64,000 nucleotides of DNA, from contig JALLLT010000022.1 in the NCBI GenBank assembly GCA_025266875.1, positions 434,001 through 498,000 on the forward strand, read 5' to 3'. Source of the stretch: Fennellomyces sp. T-0311. Its lineage: Eukaryota; Mucoromycota; Mucoromycetes; Mucorales; Lichtheimiaceae. Both the position numbers and the translations under genes were made by a program. This document shows positions 34,848 to 47,474 of the stretch, one piece after another; within the stretch, counting starts at the first letter, position 1; each line of letters starts with the position of its first letter. A model generated the notes under the pieces. The model made no database searches. It had not been told where the DNA came from and worked only from the letters and a program-made list of their open reading frames with translations.

Positions 34848-34930
34848 ATATAGACAACGAACGACAGTGGTAGCAGCGGCAAAAAGTAGGAGGATAGCAC
34901 TTGCATTACAAAGAACAAAATTAGGTTTAT

Positions 34931-37900
34931 TTACAAGTCTGTTTTTTTGTGTTTTGTTGCCTTTGACATGTTTGTGCAATCATCCAAAAGTGGCCGTTTC
35001 CGTGCCACCCTTCGTGCTTCATCGATATCATTGCACGTGGATGCCACCAGTGTCTCCCCGGCAGTAAGATCCTCCAGCACTTGATGATGATGCGATTCAC
35101 CTTGCTGCCTTAATTTCGCGATACTGGCGTTGATCTAATAGACACAAATATCAGCACAACGACTATGAGAAGGGATCTGCAGCCATACTTACATCTTCAA
35201 ACATATTCTGCTGGCGAGAGATGGTATTCTGGGTGGCCTGTACGTCTACCAGTCTATCCGTGTTTTTCTGGATGGTGGAGTCGATCATTGTACTAAAGTC
35301 GCCCTGGAAAGTTTCAAGGGGTGTTAAAGTGGTTAAGGATTCAACGCTGCATAACCAGTTCGCAACCGAGCATTTCACAAAAAAAAGGATATCATTCGCA
35401 TTGTCTTTCAAGCGCCGTTGAAAGTCTTTGAATGAGTTCTCGAGGCGTTGGCCTCGTGACTTTGTCCATTCGGATATCATTGAATTGAATGACTTGATCA
35501 AGCTTTGTTCGGCCAACTTTTCTTTTGCCCGCTCGTTCTCCATAAAGCTTTGCAATTTTGAGTTATGTTCCTTTATGCGTTTCATCTGTGTAACATTACA
35601 CGAAATCAGTGGATGATCGACAAGATCTAACAATAACCGATTACCTCATCTGCCATATTGGTCAAGGTTGTGTCACGGATCTGGGATACCGATGCGTTTT
35701 GTGATTCGATGTGTTGGCATTCTTTGTTTATGTGTTGCCCGTACGTTTTTGCAAAGTGTTGTTCGACGTCACGAACCTGCGATGGCCGGTTAGCGGATAG
35801 TACTTTGGCGTCTGGATAAAGAACTTACATTACTGATAAGATCATCCAATTCTTTTTCAAAGGTGCCAAAAAAGTTGGAGATCTGTTTTTCTGCACGGTC
35901 TTTCTTTCGCTGCGTTTCCTCTCGCAGTTTGCTTCGAATCTTGTCCATTTTGTCCGAAAACTCGGCTTGGGCTCGGATGCCTTCCCGTACCAGCGCGTGC
36001 ATCACGTCCGTGTTTTGTTCTAATGACTGTAAAAGCTCCTCTATTGAGCTTTCGGTGGTGTTGGTGTACTATTATATATCTGTGCGTCAATATACTGCTT
36101 ATTTCGTCCTGCTCAAACTCACCTCATCCATTCGCTCAGCAAATTCAGTGACGTTTTCACCAAGTTTCCGATCCAACTCCTTCAGTTTGTTCTGGCGAAA
36201 AGAAAAGCAAGAGTTAATAAAGACTTTCTAAAGTAGTTCCGTAACAGATACCTGTACTGCTGTGAGTTCTGATTCCTTTCCAAGCAACAGATCCGACTTT
36301 TCATCCAGCTCCTTGGCTTTCTCTCGCAATACTTCTCGGAAGCTTTCAATCTCCCGCTGTAGCTCAACCACACGGTCCTTGCTGCTCTGATTTTCGTCAT
36401 TGAGCATGGCGTATGTCTGCTGAGACAGATAGACACCCTTTTGGTCTCGAGTGGCCTGTTCGTGGCTCGTAAGATGACCGCAATAACCACGGAATCACAA
36501 CTTACTTGGAGATCCGCTTTCAGTCGCTCTATAGTCTGCTCGTACTCGCGAAGGAGGACTTTGGGATACATTCGCTGGTTGGCCTCGGGACGATTGCGGA
36601 TGTTCTTTGCGCGCTTGGCGTAATCCAGAGTACTGATAATTTCCTCTTGATTCATTTTGGCAACAGAAGTTGTTGCTATGAGACACGTTTTCGTGCGGCC
36701 ACCAAGCGAGTCTTTTAATAACCGTGTCAACTTGCTTTCTCTGCCCTTCTCATTTAGTCTTTTGTTGTCATTACGATCCGTTCTGGTTCCTTTTTTTTTT
36801 ACCTGTAAGGAACATGTTGTGAATGATCGACCAGATGATTGATGACACGACCGAGTGTCAATAAGCTCTGGTTGATCATGCCAGCCTCCCTGGCTCGTGC
36901 ATGTTCAGCACCTGATCGATTGATGTTTTCTGAACCAGCCAGATCCACTAAATTCAACTTGCCAACCTTGAGCACTTCTTCGCCACCCGGGATCACTTCT
37001 TTGATATGGACGGTCAATGTGAAGATGCAATGCGATCGACTAGATAATATGGTCAGGTCACGCGCGGTTGAAGCTATCTAAAAATTATACCTCGATTTCT
37101 CATTGCATTTGGTGAAAGCAATGCTTCGATTCTTGCTTCCTTCCTGCATGATGGACAAGGCTTCTGCGGCGGTCGAGACGATGGATTCCTCCATACCTTG
37201 GACAATCACACCGGATCCGTTCTGGTCCTCGAATATGCGTAATGTCCGCGTGTCATCATTGTTGAGCAAGTCGCGCAGTTCTTCGTTGTATAGTTCGATA
37301 AGGGACACTTTACAGGAGTATTCGGCGTGTTGCTCGTCAAGTGTTTCGAATAGTTTATAGATAGCGCGAGGAATGATCCCGGCACTGGATGTCAATCGTC
37401 CGTTCCGTTCTTCGAGATCGCCTTCCATGGTATATCTATTAATTCATCAGTTTCTGATTGAATCGAGACTGTAAGCAAACGTTACGTTTTGCCGGTGCCT
37501 GTTTGCCCGTATGCAAAGATGGTGCAGTTGTATCTACAATGCCGTATTAACTCTCTCATGGTTGCTGTTGTCATGAATTGATACGAAACCCCATGAGAAC
37601 TTCATCGAGAATGGGTTGAGCTACTGCACGGTAGATTTCATCTTGCTTTGATTCAGGACCAAACACGCGATCAAACGAATACTCCTTGTCTTTGCCGGTG
37701 TTTTTCAATACTGCATCGCGCCGACTTTTGGCTTCCAATATAACTGGTGAATTGGCTGTAATTTCGGCATCGTTTCGTGGTCTGGTTTGTTTTGATTAGC
37801 TTTTGTAAAAACGAAGAATTGGCGAATCTAACCGGCATCGCAACACAACTTGAATGTTAGTTCCTTTTTCTTCCACCGGTTTTTTCAATTTGGGTTTTTC

Positions 37901-37975
37901 TGCAGGTCGTCGATTGAGCGATCCAGAAGATCGTCTGTTGTTGCTGTTGATGCCGATTCGACTGCTCTCCAGCAT
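34931..37975 (-). CDS. Kinesin-5 (BimC/Cut7/Eg5-type) motor
   Basis: Twelve minus-strand exons (37833-37975, 37590-37781, 37486-37533, 37091-37435, 36803-37039, 36506-36740, 36252-36455, 36123-36191, 35829-36068, 35645-35776, 35193-35585, 34931-35134) give 813 residues. The N-terminal motor has [16 protein letters not shown] (P-loop), SSRSH (switch I) and [20 protein letters not shown] (switch II). [14 protein letters not shown] and GVIVQGMEE match the kinesin-5 class. A neck and long coiled coil follow. Kinesin-5 homotetramers slide antiparallel microtubules in the spindle. The protein is shorter than typical fungal kinesin-5 (about 1000-1200), with a basic tail ([12 protein letters not shown]). 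Exon 11 holds a 75-nt stop-free stretch (35304-35378) with intron-like ends; if spliced, the product is 788 residues. Confidence 0.9.
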
Positions 37976-39154
37976 TGTTGTTGGTGGATTACAAAGGCAA
38001 GCTAGTTATGCCAGTTTCAACTTGAGAATTTAATTTTTAAAACTCGCTCGTGACGATATAGCGCGACTTTTTTGGGCCGCGTTTCAAAAGTGCTCTCTAA
38101 TGCTGCTGCATTGATCTCTTGATGAGCATCATGATGCTCTTTAGCACCAAACGGTTCCTACTCCTAGTATACTTTGTAACACTAGTATGGTTTTTGAGAT
38201 GAGCTTTCTGATCAGCCTATCGCTCGTGTGCCTAGGCTATACGGTTCGTGATGCAACTATCCGTGCCATATATTATTACCATGGTATCCGATGCTATTAC
38301 TGTTACTCAGGTGGTTGGCGAACCGGATTACCCTTGCAAATGGATTAGCATATTGATTTTGCAAATACTGTGGGGCATTAAAAAGTCTACCAATATCAGA
38401 CTAAACGTTATCGAACAGGACAATTCTTTTCGATACTAGATTATTAATAAAAGATCTGTATGTTATTCATGGGTACGTGGAAATCATTCAATTACTCTCT
38501 AACTTGATGCTTTCTGGGCATAGCATCCAAATTCTCGAACGACGAGCAAAGTGCTTTCCAAGTCACCCGCACAATGCTGCTAGGTGACATGTCGCTGACA
38601 ACATTTCTGGCTAGTGAAATCATGCAGAACACAAAAAATTAGGGATCATAACAAAATGTCGTAACACTTGCAGCCTTATGAAAGGCTGCGTCTGCAAGCA
38701 AAGTAAATCTTTCGCTTTTGATCCGGCAAGCAATTGCTTTCGTATTTCGTAAGTCATATCTCTGGGACGCAAAAACGTACACGGCACAGAAGTTATGACG
38801 ACAAAAGTGCACATATAGACATATACACAATCCATCAGATACCATCGTAGTCTTAAGTTGATGAGTTTCAACATTTCTGCTTCAGAGACGAAGATATACA
38901 TCATATGAAGATATACGGAACCCGATTCTCCGCGTTCCGCAGGTTGAGTACAGCGTTCTAAACTGTCAACCATGCTTATTTTCTTGCTGAAGTTGAAATT
39001 TCAAGAAGAATAATAAAGTATTTTCCGGCAAAATAGTATTACCGTTTTCCGGGAGGGGAAACTGAATGCCAGAGATTGGCACTGTAGCAGTTCCTAAAAT
39101 GGATTAAACCTATCGAGTTGCATGAAGCGATGACAAACTACATAACAAAAATAC
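37976..39154. other. Intergenic region of about 1.2 kb upstream of kinesin-5
   Basis: This region lies between the kinesin-5 start and the 3' end of the F-box/LRR gene. It contains the kinesin promoter. Near 38060-38090 a short GCGCGACTTTTTTGG-like stretch resembles part of the RAD5 upstream element. No gene is seen. Confidence 0.45.
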
Positions 39155-41314
39155 TTAATAAAGATACCGTCTAACTTTAAGGTCACGTTGGAATTCTACA
39201 AGATGAAGAGCCTGCTCGTTCAGCCAAAAATTACGCCAAAGATCGTCTTTCTCATCAGTCGGGTTGGGTATATATTTTTCACCACTGATGGCCCAGTTAC
39301 TGTCACGCTCTTCCAGTACCCGGTCCTCCATATCATATGCATCCTTGTCAGCGATTTCTGACATTCTCATATGGCTGATCGTAATATTGCAAAGACTTCT
39401 GCTGGTGGATATCAACCTTAGCAATCCAATTCCATTAATATGCGCAGGGCCTGTTGGGCTCTCATTAGCTATTGATTGAGGTCCTCCCATCGTAAGTCGC
39501 GTAAGTCGTGGTAATTCGGCAAAGATAGCAAGGACATCATCAGGAACCAGCCGAATGTACGAAAGCGTCAAGTCCTCGATTGCTGTTTCCGCCAACATCC
39601 CGGCAAATAAAAGTAAATCGTTCTCCTTGCCGCTGCAAGCCTGTTCGTCAAGCTGCACATTGAGACACCTTAGTGGCTTAATCCCCGCGATTGATTGCAG
39701 GATTCCGTACGAGATCATCGGCATGCCTTGGAGGATGATGGTTTCGGTTACAAGCACATGGGTTGGGTCATAGCGAGAGCTATCCAGAACCTCTGCTGCA
39801 GCATCTTCACCGTCATCGCTATTGTCGGTTGCTCTCATGTCGATAATATTCAAATACTTTAGTTGTGTTGAATGCGAGTTGATTGTGGATATAAGGAGAT
39901 CCACCATGAATGGGCCGCGATCCAAGTGTGTTTTGTTGATGGTGAGATGCTCTAGTATAGGACAATGTTCAAGTATTGTAACCAGCGAATTTATGTCGCT
40001 GAGACTAATCTCCACAAGTTCCAAGGTATGGAGTTGGTCCATGATGCATAACGATTGGATGGCTATTGAATCAATGGTGATTTGCATGTCATGAAGGGTG
40101 AGCGATTCTAACAGAGGGCTGTGGTTGATCATGGCGACAATGGAGTTGACGTCTGCGCAGATTGAGCGAAGCCTCAGTGTGCGCAACTGGTCGAGGCAAA
40201 TCGAACAAAATATTGCTGACCATCCAATTCCGTCATCATCCGTATGTTGTGAAAGTGTAACGTGCTCCAGTGAGCGTTGGCTTTTCTTCAGGTGGTACTC
40301 GATCTGATTACGCCCGTAGCCATCTGTCTCGCAAACGCCAAGGTGTTGAAGGCCCTCGGTCTGCTCGGGATTGTCATTGTATTTCCTGCACTGCCGGCGA
40401 CTATTGTGTGTCGAACAAAACCAATTGTTTTCGAGAAATGAGATCCTCGGGCACCAGGTGAACAGCTTATCCAAATCAACCACAGCAGTATGGTACAATG
40501 GGCTCACCCGAGGACTGCGATTGAGTATTTCGCCGTAAGTGATAAAACTTGCCCCAATGAAGGATCGGATATTGGGGCATTTTTTCAGGATTGGTTCGAG
40601 TCTCAATCGCTTGTCGATGATCGTATCCATGCACAGGTAGACGATGCTCGGATACTTCTCTCGTACTAGCACGTCGTTGTTGCGGACAACAGGCTCTTGA
40701 TCATACACGTTGCAGTCGACATAGGCCTCTACGCTGGGTTTGTAGGTAAAGTGCGTGAGTTTCGGGCACACGTCGAAAACGCGAAGAAACGCGATATTGG
40801 CGTTGTGCTCGATCATTGTCAAGTGAGTCAAAGATGGGGCCAGTCGTCGCAGATGCGCCAGGAACCTGGTTTGATTCCTACTGGTGCACTCGATAAACAC
40901 TATACATCACCATACTTAGAATGGCTAGCACGTTGACAAAAAAGAAGGCTTTGGGTTACCTAGGGTTTCGATTTCAGTGCATCCTCTGCCAATAATCTTC
41001 TTCACCACGCGATACAACGTATCTTCCTCATCAAACCCTTTGAAGGTGACCGACTTGACATGACTACCAAGGCAGCCATCACGACGATGGTCATCGATAT
41101 CATGTGGATACAGTTGTATACTAGTCCATGCATGTCTTGCATGATCGGTGAAAAGCTTTTTCCACGCCTTGCAGGTTTCCATTCCCGTCAAATAGTCTTG
41201 CTGATCAAGATAAGTGAGGATTGCGCACACAATCTCGCGAGGCAAGGCGTTAAGGAAATTAGAATGCTGCAATCGAGCCAAAGGACTAGATGTGCCCGCA
41301 ATGGCGGTTGCCAT
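39155..41314 (-). CDS. F-box / leucine-rich-repeat protein
   Basis: Two exons (40960-41314, 39155-40899) give 699 residues. The N-terminal F-box (LPREIVCAILTYLDQQDYLT then CKAWKKLF, about residues 24-55) is followed by a long series of irregular leucine-rich repeats (CPKLTHFTY, LRTLRLRSI, SPLLESLTLHDMQI, CPILEHLTINKTHL). This is the FBXL layout, in which the F-box binds Skp1 and the LRR solenoid binds the SCF substrate. Mucoralean genomes tend to have many such genes, so one-to-one orthology is not claimed. An acidic insert (NSDDGEDAAAEV) interrupts the repeats. Confidence 0.82.
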
Positions 41315-42285
41315 TACTTCTTGGTTTGCGGGCAGAGAATTTGCAAGGTACGAGGAAAGCTAAGCCAGAGGATCTCGTGAAATGGAATTGAGTAAATAAC
41401 TTTTGCTTGTGTCGCACAACCATGCTTTTAGTAAAGCGGGAGAAACTTCAATTCCGCCTTTATATATTTCAAACTCTAGAGAGCCCGCGATGGGTAGAAA
41501 GTCTGTGCGTGCCCCTGATATGTGACATTAAAATCCATTGCCGCGGAAGAAGCGTTCTAGTAACGAATGGGAACAAGGTGCTGGACCCTATCCCAACAAA
41601 TATATCCCCATCCATATTTATGCCTAAACGTCCTATTAAGTCGGACTTGCGGAACCTTATGCTACTATATTCTCCATAGTGATAAAATGTGATGGAGTCT
41701 TGACGGTATCCCGACGCCATTCAAAGTACATAGTTGTTCCAGAGCACAGCTTTCTACGTTGCCCGAAAAGGTAATTTACAGCGTGCTATCTCGGCATAAG
41801 CGCTTCCGATAGTACGCCGCGGAAGACAAGCTAATCCCGTGGTCCAGCTCTGTTTACCGTTTGGCGAATCACCCAGTAGGAAAATGTATTCGTTTGAAGA
41901 TTTAATGGATTCATGGTGAAAATTTTGTTTTGCGCCAGGCACTATAAAAGCGTAGCGGTAAGGAAAAGAAAAAACTACAATACAGAGAAGCTGTAAGAGT
42001 GTAAGAAGGAGTATAGGATGCTACTTATACGGCAGAAAACTGTGCGGGGGGGAAGAGTGAAGGGAAATGTGATAGGCAAGAGATGTAATAAAAAAAGTTG
42101 GGAGTGGTGGTAAGCTTGCATTCATAACTACAAGAGCTAGGGAATAAAAAAAGAGAGAAGCCTTGATCAACGATCAGGGGTCGTAAGAACAGTAAATGTG
42201 TAAACGTACATAACAAAGAAAAAAAGGAAGTGATGATGTTCAGCGAAATTTGTGTGCATGTGTGAAACTAGCTTGTGGAAGACGT
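41315..42285. other. Intergenic region, nothing recognised
   Basis: About 970 nt between the F-box/LRR start and the 3' end of the C2H2 gene. It contains only short random frames. Purine-rich and pyrimidine-rich runs near 42000-42200 probably belong to the 3' UTR of the C2H2 gene. Confidence 0.4.
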
Positions 42286-42834
42286 CTACATACGGTGGAC
42301 TTCTCTTCTGTGCTTGTGCAGTTGCTTCTTGGAATGGTAGTACTTGTTGCAAACGACACACTTACATCGGGACGCATTCCGGACACGCAGTGCTCGATTT
42401 TCCGTGTTGACGATAAAGCGTTCACGCTGCTGCTCCCGCATTTGTCTCAACGCCGGTAAATGCCGCAATTGTAGTTGCACAAAGTCATGTTGGATTCCGC
42501 CTTGATTTCTAGGTGACTGAATTGTGGCTAGGGTATTTAACTGTGCGGTGGGAGGCGTATGGATCGTGAGATGCTCAACTTGTTGTTCGAGTCCATTCCA
42601 ATACCGAGGTTGTTGTGAATCATCGTGAAGACTCATCGGCGCATCATATCCGGATCCTTGCTGGCTGCTGCTTACGCTACTCGACGACGGTACCATAGCA
42701 TTGGCCGGTGTGTCGGCCATAGTATTCGGCAACGAAAATGGAGACCGTACAAAGGATTGGGGCTCGTCTTGATGGTGTAATGCAGACTGTTGGGACAGCG
42801 TGTCGAAGTTATACACGAAAGTATTGTGGCTCAT
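42286..42834 (-). CDS. Small protein with one C-terminal C2H2 zinc finger
   Basis: The frame encodes 182 residues from the ATG at 42834. The last 30 residues contain one C2H2 finger, CVVCNKYYHSKKQLHKHRREVH (C-X2-C-X12-H-X4-H spacing). The rest is Ser/Gln/His-rich and probably disordered. The frame stays open 50 codons further upstream, but that part is AT-rich, non-coding-like sequence, so the MSHNTF start is preferred. Single-finger proteins of this sort may bind DNA, RNA or protein; no specific role can be given. Confidence 0.6.
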   Translation of the reverse strand: MSHNTFVYNFDTLSQQSALHHQDEPQSFVRSPFSLPNTMADTPANAMVPSSSSVSSSQQGSGYDAPMSLHDDSQQPRYWNGLEQQVEHLTIHTPPTAQLNTLATIQSPRNQGGIQHDFVQLQLRHLPALRQMREQQRERFIVNTENRALRVRNASRCKCVVCNKYYHSKKQLHKHRREVHRM

Positions 42835-45088
42835 ATGCGAAAAAAAGGTGGTGTAAAAAGGCGTTGTAAAAGAAAAAAAAGGAATATCGGTCGATGAATG
42901 ACAGGTCAGTTTTACGTTTTTATAAAAAAAATGGGCATTGTTTGTGGAACTTGCCAAAAACAATCCAAAACAGATGAAATGCAATTAAGCACAATGCCTT
43001 TTACTGACAAATTCTCTTCAATATACTGCACTTTCGGTCGAGCCACCAATGAGCTCCATGGAGCCATGATTGTATGACTTGCCTCTCGGTTTGGCTGTCT
43101 GATAACACAAGTGTATGCGTTGTGTAAGTTGTCAAGAGAACTCTAGATATGCCATATGGCACAAAATGGCAACATAGCTTTCCGAGGGCGCACTTGCTAC
43201 GAAAATCATGTGTAGGAATAGCAACAGTGACAGAATGATAAGCAGGTGACACCCTCTTTTCATGGGCGTTTTCCAGTTCTCACACTCAGATCATTTGCAG
43301 ATAAGCAGCACTTTTTGGCAATATCTCGCTCTTTACATCAAGCAATAAGCATTTATATGAAGCCTACTATTCTTTTTTGTAATGCTGCATACTACCATAT
43401 TTGTCATTCATAAAGATAAACGGAATCCAAGTTCTTCTCTATTAATCAGTATCTCGATATGGTGTCTGGGGTGTAATCCGACAAGAACAGTTTCGCGCTT
43501 TACATAGCTGAACAAAGAAGCGTGGTAAATAGGAATATCGGGGTGTTTGTCATAGGATCAGATCGCCTTGGCTTTTTTTTTTTTTGAGCGGGGACGCCAC
43601 GTGCGATAATTTGTGTAAGATTCGAGTGGTAAGACAAGATGTCGCACACTGCACGATATGTTGTAACTTACAAAAGAGCAAGTCAAATAACTATCAGAAT
43701 AAGTTTAGTCATGTGGTTCGCTGCCTTTGCCACAAAATGAGTCATCATACACCTCGAAATTAGCTAGCTAAAGCTTTTTTATTTTTATGTACACGCAAAA
43801 GGGGATGCAAAGATAAGCAGTATAAGTCATCATCATCCATTTACCAGGTGACGCCTATTGCGGCGCGCTTTCACGGCAACGAAGTCATATCAAGACGCTG
43901 CAAAGATGTAAAGAGGTACGCAAAAAGACAAAAAGCCGCGTTATGGCCAAATGCGCCCTTTTTTTTGTGTTCCCACAAAGTGTGAGCGAGCTTGAACAAA
44001 GCTGCACATTATTAAAAAATGTGTATTTGCTGTATCTACCGCGATTAAAAATCTGCTTTTCTCGCTTGAAACAGTTGTACATGATGATAATGGGGCACTG
44101 AATAATTTATATGGAGGCAAGCGAGGGTTCTACAGAGCGCTTGTGCTTGTACGTAGTCATGAGTGACGTTGCATACTCTTGCGATGGCTTCCGGTTCCAT
44201 CGGAACTTACAGTGAGACCAAAACTTAATGGCAGAGGTTTACTCTGGTGAGAGCCAAAGTGGCGATTCTCTCAGTCGCATCAATTAAAACAATAAGAAAA
44301 AGAGTACGGTCTCAATGACGACAGTAAAATGCCACCTCAATTACGATCCCGAATCACGACTGACATTTTGTTATTCAGCCAGGGGAAAAGAAAGCAACAC
44401 GGTCAACAAGGGATAGCCATCTCATTTTAAAGATGCAACGGTACTTCTCTCAGAGATGGCACCAGCCTCATTTACTGTGATAACCTTCCACACACGGTGC
44501 CCCTACCCCAACGCAAGCCCAAAAAATCCCGCGTGGAAATCAAGATAAAGGACCAGTTGTTGCTTAAAGTCCGATAAGTATTAGGTATTTTATCATTTTC
44601 TTATTTGATTTTGAAGACCATATTGGATAAACCAATTGGTGGGTCAAAAAATTTGTGATAACCTCCTTGGTGTTCCGCAGCCACGGAAATCTTTAGTAAA
44701 AGGCGAAAGATTTATCCGATCTGATTACAGAACAGAGGCATAAGAAAAAAAATTCTCCTCCAGTTTTGCTTCTCTTTTATATCTTTTTTCGGCAGTCACA
44801 TTGATCACTCTCTCCGAAAGTCGTCACGTCTCCGCTTTCCATTGCATTCGGTTACACGGCAACAAGCCCTTTTACTTTTGAAACCCAGGGATGCGCGCAG
44901 TGAGCAACATGACCACTGTCAACACGATGCCTTTCAGCGAAAAGAATAAAGTGCATTGTCGTTCGAAAAGATAAAAATCGTGAGCAACCCTTGTGGTACA
45001 GGGTTTCATAAATACTTTTTATCAAACAAAAGTAAAATGAAAAAAACCCCGGTGTTTTACAAACCACTCTTCTTTTTCTTTACAAACG
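42835..45088. other. Gene-free interval of about 2.25 kb
   Basis: This region lies between the divergent C2H2 gene and the helical-protein gene. It has several homopolymer runs (for example a T run near 43571) and no convincing open frame, RNA gene or repeat. Confidence 0.4.
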
Positions 45089-47259
45089 ATGTTTGCGCCA
45101 GAACCTGTTCGTCACACGCCGATTCTCGAATACCAAAAGCCTGGAAGACGCAGTTCATTGGACAAAGATTCGTACTTTGAACTTTTTAAAGGGAGTCATA
45201 CACCGTCGGTGCTCAGTGACAATTTGCAAGGATGGTCGCCCCATGACAAACCCGAAGAAGATACGACAGACGAGGAGTCCCATACGAGCGTGATGGATCG
45301 ACCCAGTCATCCGCCACCGGAAGGAACCCCCTCAAGTCGGCGTCGGTCATCGACTTCCACGATGGATTCAGCACAGGACCGTGCCATGCAAGAGAAATTC
45401 CGAGAACGTGGTGACAGTGTCCAAATCGGTCAACACATCAATGATCTGCTGCACAACGAAGATGTCAAACAAGCCGTCAGCATATTAAAAGAAGCCGTGC
45501 AAGCCATGGATATGACTGATCTCGAGTCGGGCCACGGCGATCCACAAGTTGTTCGTACTTATTCCACCATGCTCCAAACCTTATGTGACCTCAAAGTCGC
45601 CCGCATTATTAATCAAATCTCAAAAGTGGATCTCATGGACAACCCTGATGCCATTTATAAATCCATCATGTGGCGAATGTTTACCAAAGTGATCGAGGCA
45701 GGTTACACGCTGGAGGTATCTATGTGTATCCTTTGTGTAAGAAACCTATTTAAAATGATGATGCGTAGTACGAGGCGTATATGGCAGTGACCTATTTTTT
45801 GATGGATCATCATCTCAATGACTTGGCCATTCAGGTACTCTACGCAATGCCTCGTCCATTATGGGATGCTCAAGCATACAAGACCGGCGTTTCGTTGCAT
45901 CTGATACAGTCACCCAAACAAGTGGTGGAGGCTGAATGGTTGATATCTGCGTTCGGCAAACTGTATATTGAAGTCGCCAATCCGTTGTCACCTACCGAAC
46001 TGCCGCCGATCCGGATCGATACACCGCTGATGAAGGACGTGACTGAACAAGACCGGTACAAGCTATGGATGTTTTACCAATCAGCACTCAACGGATCGGA
46101 ATGGGCCGAGGAAAAGGATCAGTATGAGCAGCGACGCAGGGACAGCAACAGCAAGATGCGGAACATCAACAGTAGTTTGTGGAAAGATTGGGCAATGCGA
46201 CGAATGAGTATCGAGACGGAAGAACAACGAATCGAACGCAACAAAATCGACAATGACAATGCGATGATATACACGGCGGCGACGCAAAAGCAATACGAAT
46301 ACGGATGGGGCATCTATGTGCGTATGGGATCGACGGTGGATGAATTCACACCGCGGGTCGTCATGCATTTATGCTGGCTGGCCTTCAATGACACCCCGCT
46401 GATGAGCCATGTGTCTCTCAGGAGTGAATGGGAGCACCGTGCATGGGAGGTATACGCTCGCTTCATGTGTTCCGAATATTTGCACCCTGACCAGCCCGAG
46501 ATGCCCGGCTTCTTGTGCGATCTCATCTTGATTACGGCATTTTCACCCGAGCGTGCCCGGTATACCAAGACGCTGAGCGTCTACAAACTATTGGAACGAC
46601 TGAAATTGGACAGACTGCTGCGACAAGACCAAGTGTTGACGCCTGTACTCTGTGTATTACTAATGGAATGTGAAGGTGCACCGGCGACGATCATGGACAT
46701 GTGTCACAAGGCCTTTGCGATTTGGCATGTCAAGATGCAATTGGATGCGCGGTATCAGTGTCATGAACCGACTCTGTTTTCGCTGTACTGGGCGCTGATG
46801 GTATTGTGTATCAAATCTGGCTCGGTGGTCGATTTTGCCCAAGTGCTCAAGAACCTGTTGATGAATTCGGGCACCAGTCTGCCCACATCATTGGTGGTAA
46901 CGATCCAATCGTTCCATGATCAGTACCTGTGCAAGGGCGAGATGTGTTATTTCCATGAGTACTTGTTTCATAAGGTTCAGTACACGGATGACGGAGCTCA
47001 GACGGAACAAATGGATGATTTCGGATTTGTACGTACTGTGCAACCAAGACGAAACTCAGTTGTGGCTGAACCTATCGCGTACGTCGATCATGCGCTCCAT
47101 CGAAGGACCAATATCAAAGAGCCACTTGCGTCATACGTTGCCATAGCGGCATCCATGGGAGCGGCCAAGGATGAGATCCTGCCTACCCGGGAGATCTATT
47201 GTACGCCAAACAAGGCAAAGAGTCTAGTAAGACACTGTTTTGATGCCAGCAATAAATGA
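45089..47259 (+). CDS. Uncharacterised large helical protein
   Basis: Two exons (45089-45715, 45769-47259) give 705 residues. The N-terminal 120 are Pro/Ser-rich and disordered. The remainder is helix-rich with alternating Leu/Trp/Ala and phrases such as EAYMAVTYFLMDHHLNDLAI that resemble PPR or TPR solenoids, though no consensus repeat can be counted. No signal peptide or membrane helix is clear. The intron is 53 nt and the junction (GYTLE to YEAYMAV) is smooth. The ATG at 45089 is the first in the frame. I do not recognise the family. Confidence 0.7.
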
Positions 47260-47474
47260 ACGTGGGCAAGGCAATCATGCATGAAACAATGAAGCTTTGG
47301 TTCCCAAAGTAAATACCTGCATTACACGTGACACACAACAACAACACCCACCCCGTAAGAAGTATGGTGTGGGCGCGTGCCTTTTCCCTCTTTCCCTCTT
47401 CCTCTTCTTCTTCTTCATTGCGCGAACTCTCATACAACAAGCTCACCCTACCGCACACACCACCCCTTTTTCTT

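Noticed and set aside
40868..40878. tRNA B-box-like string ggtttgattcc.
   Set aside because: It lies inside the F-box/LRR coding exon, and there is no matching A box or cloverleaf around it.
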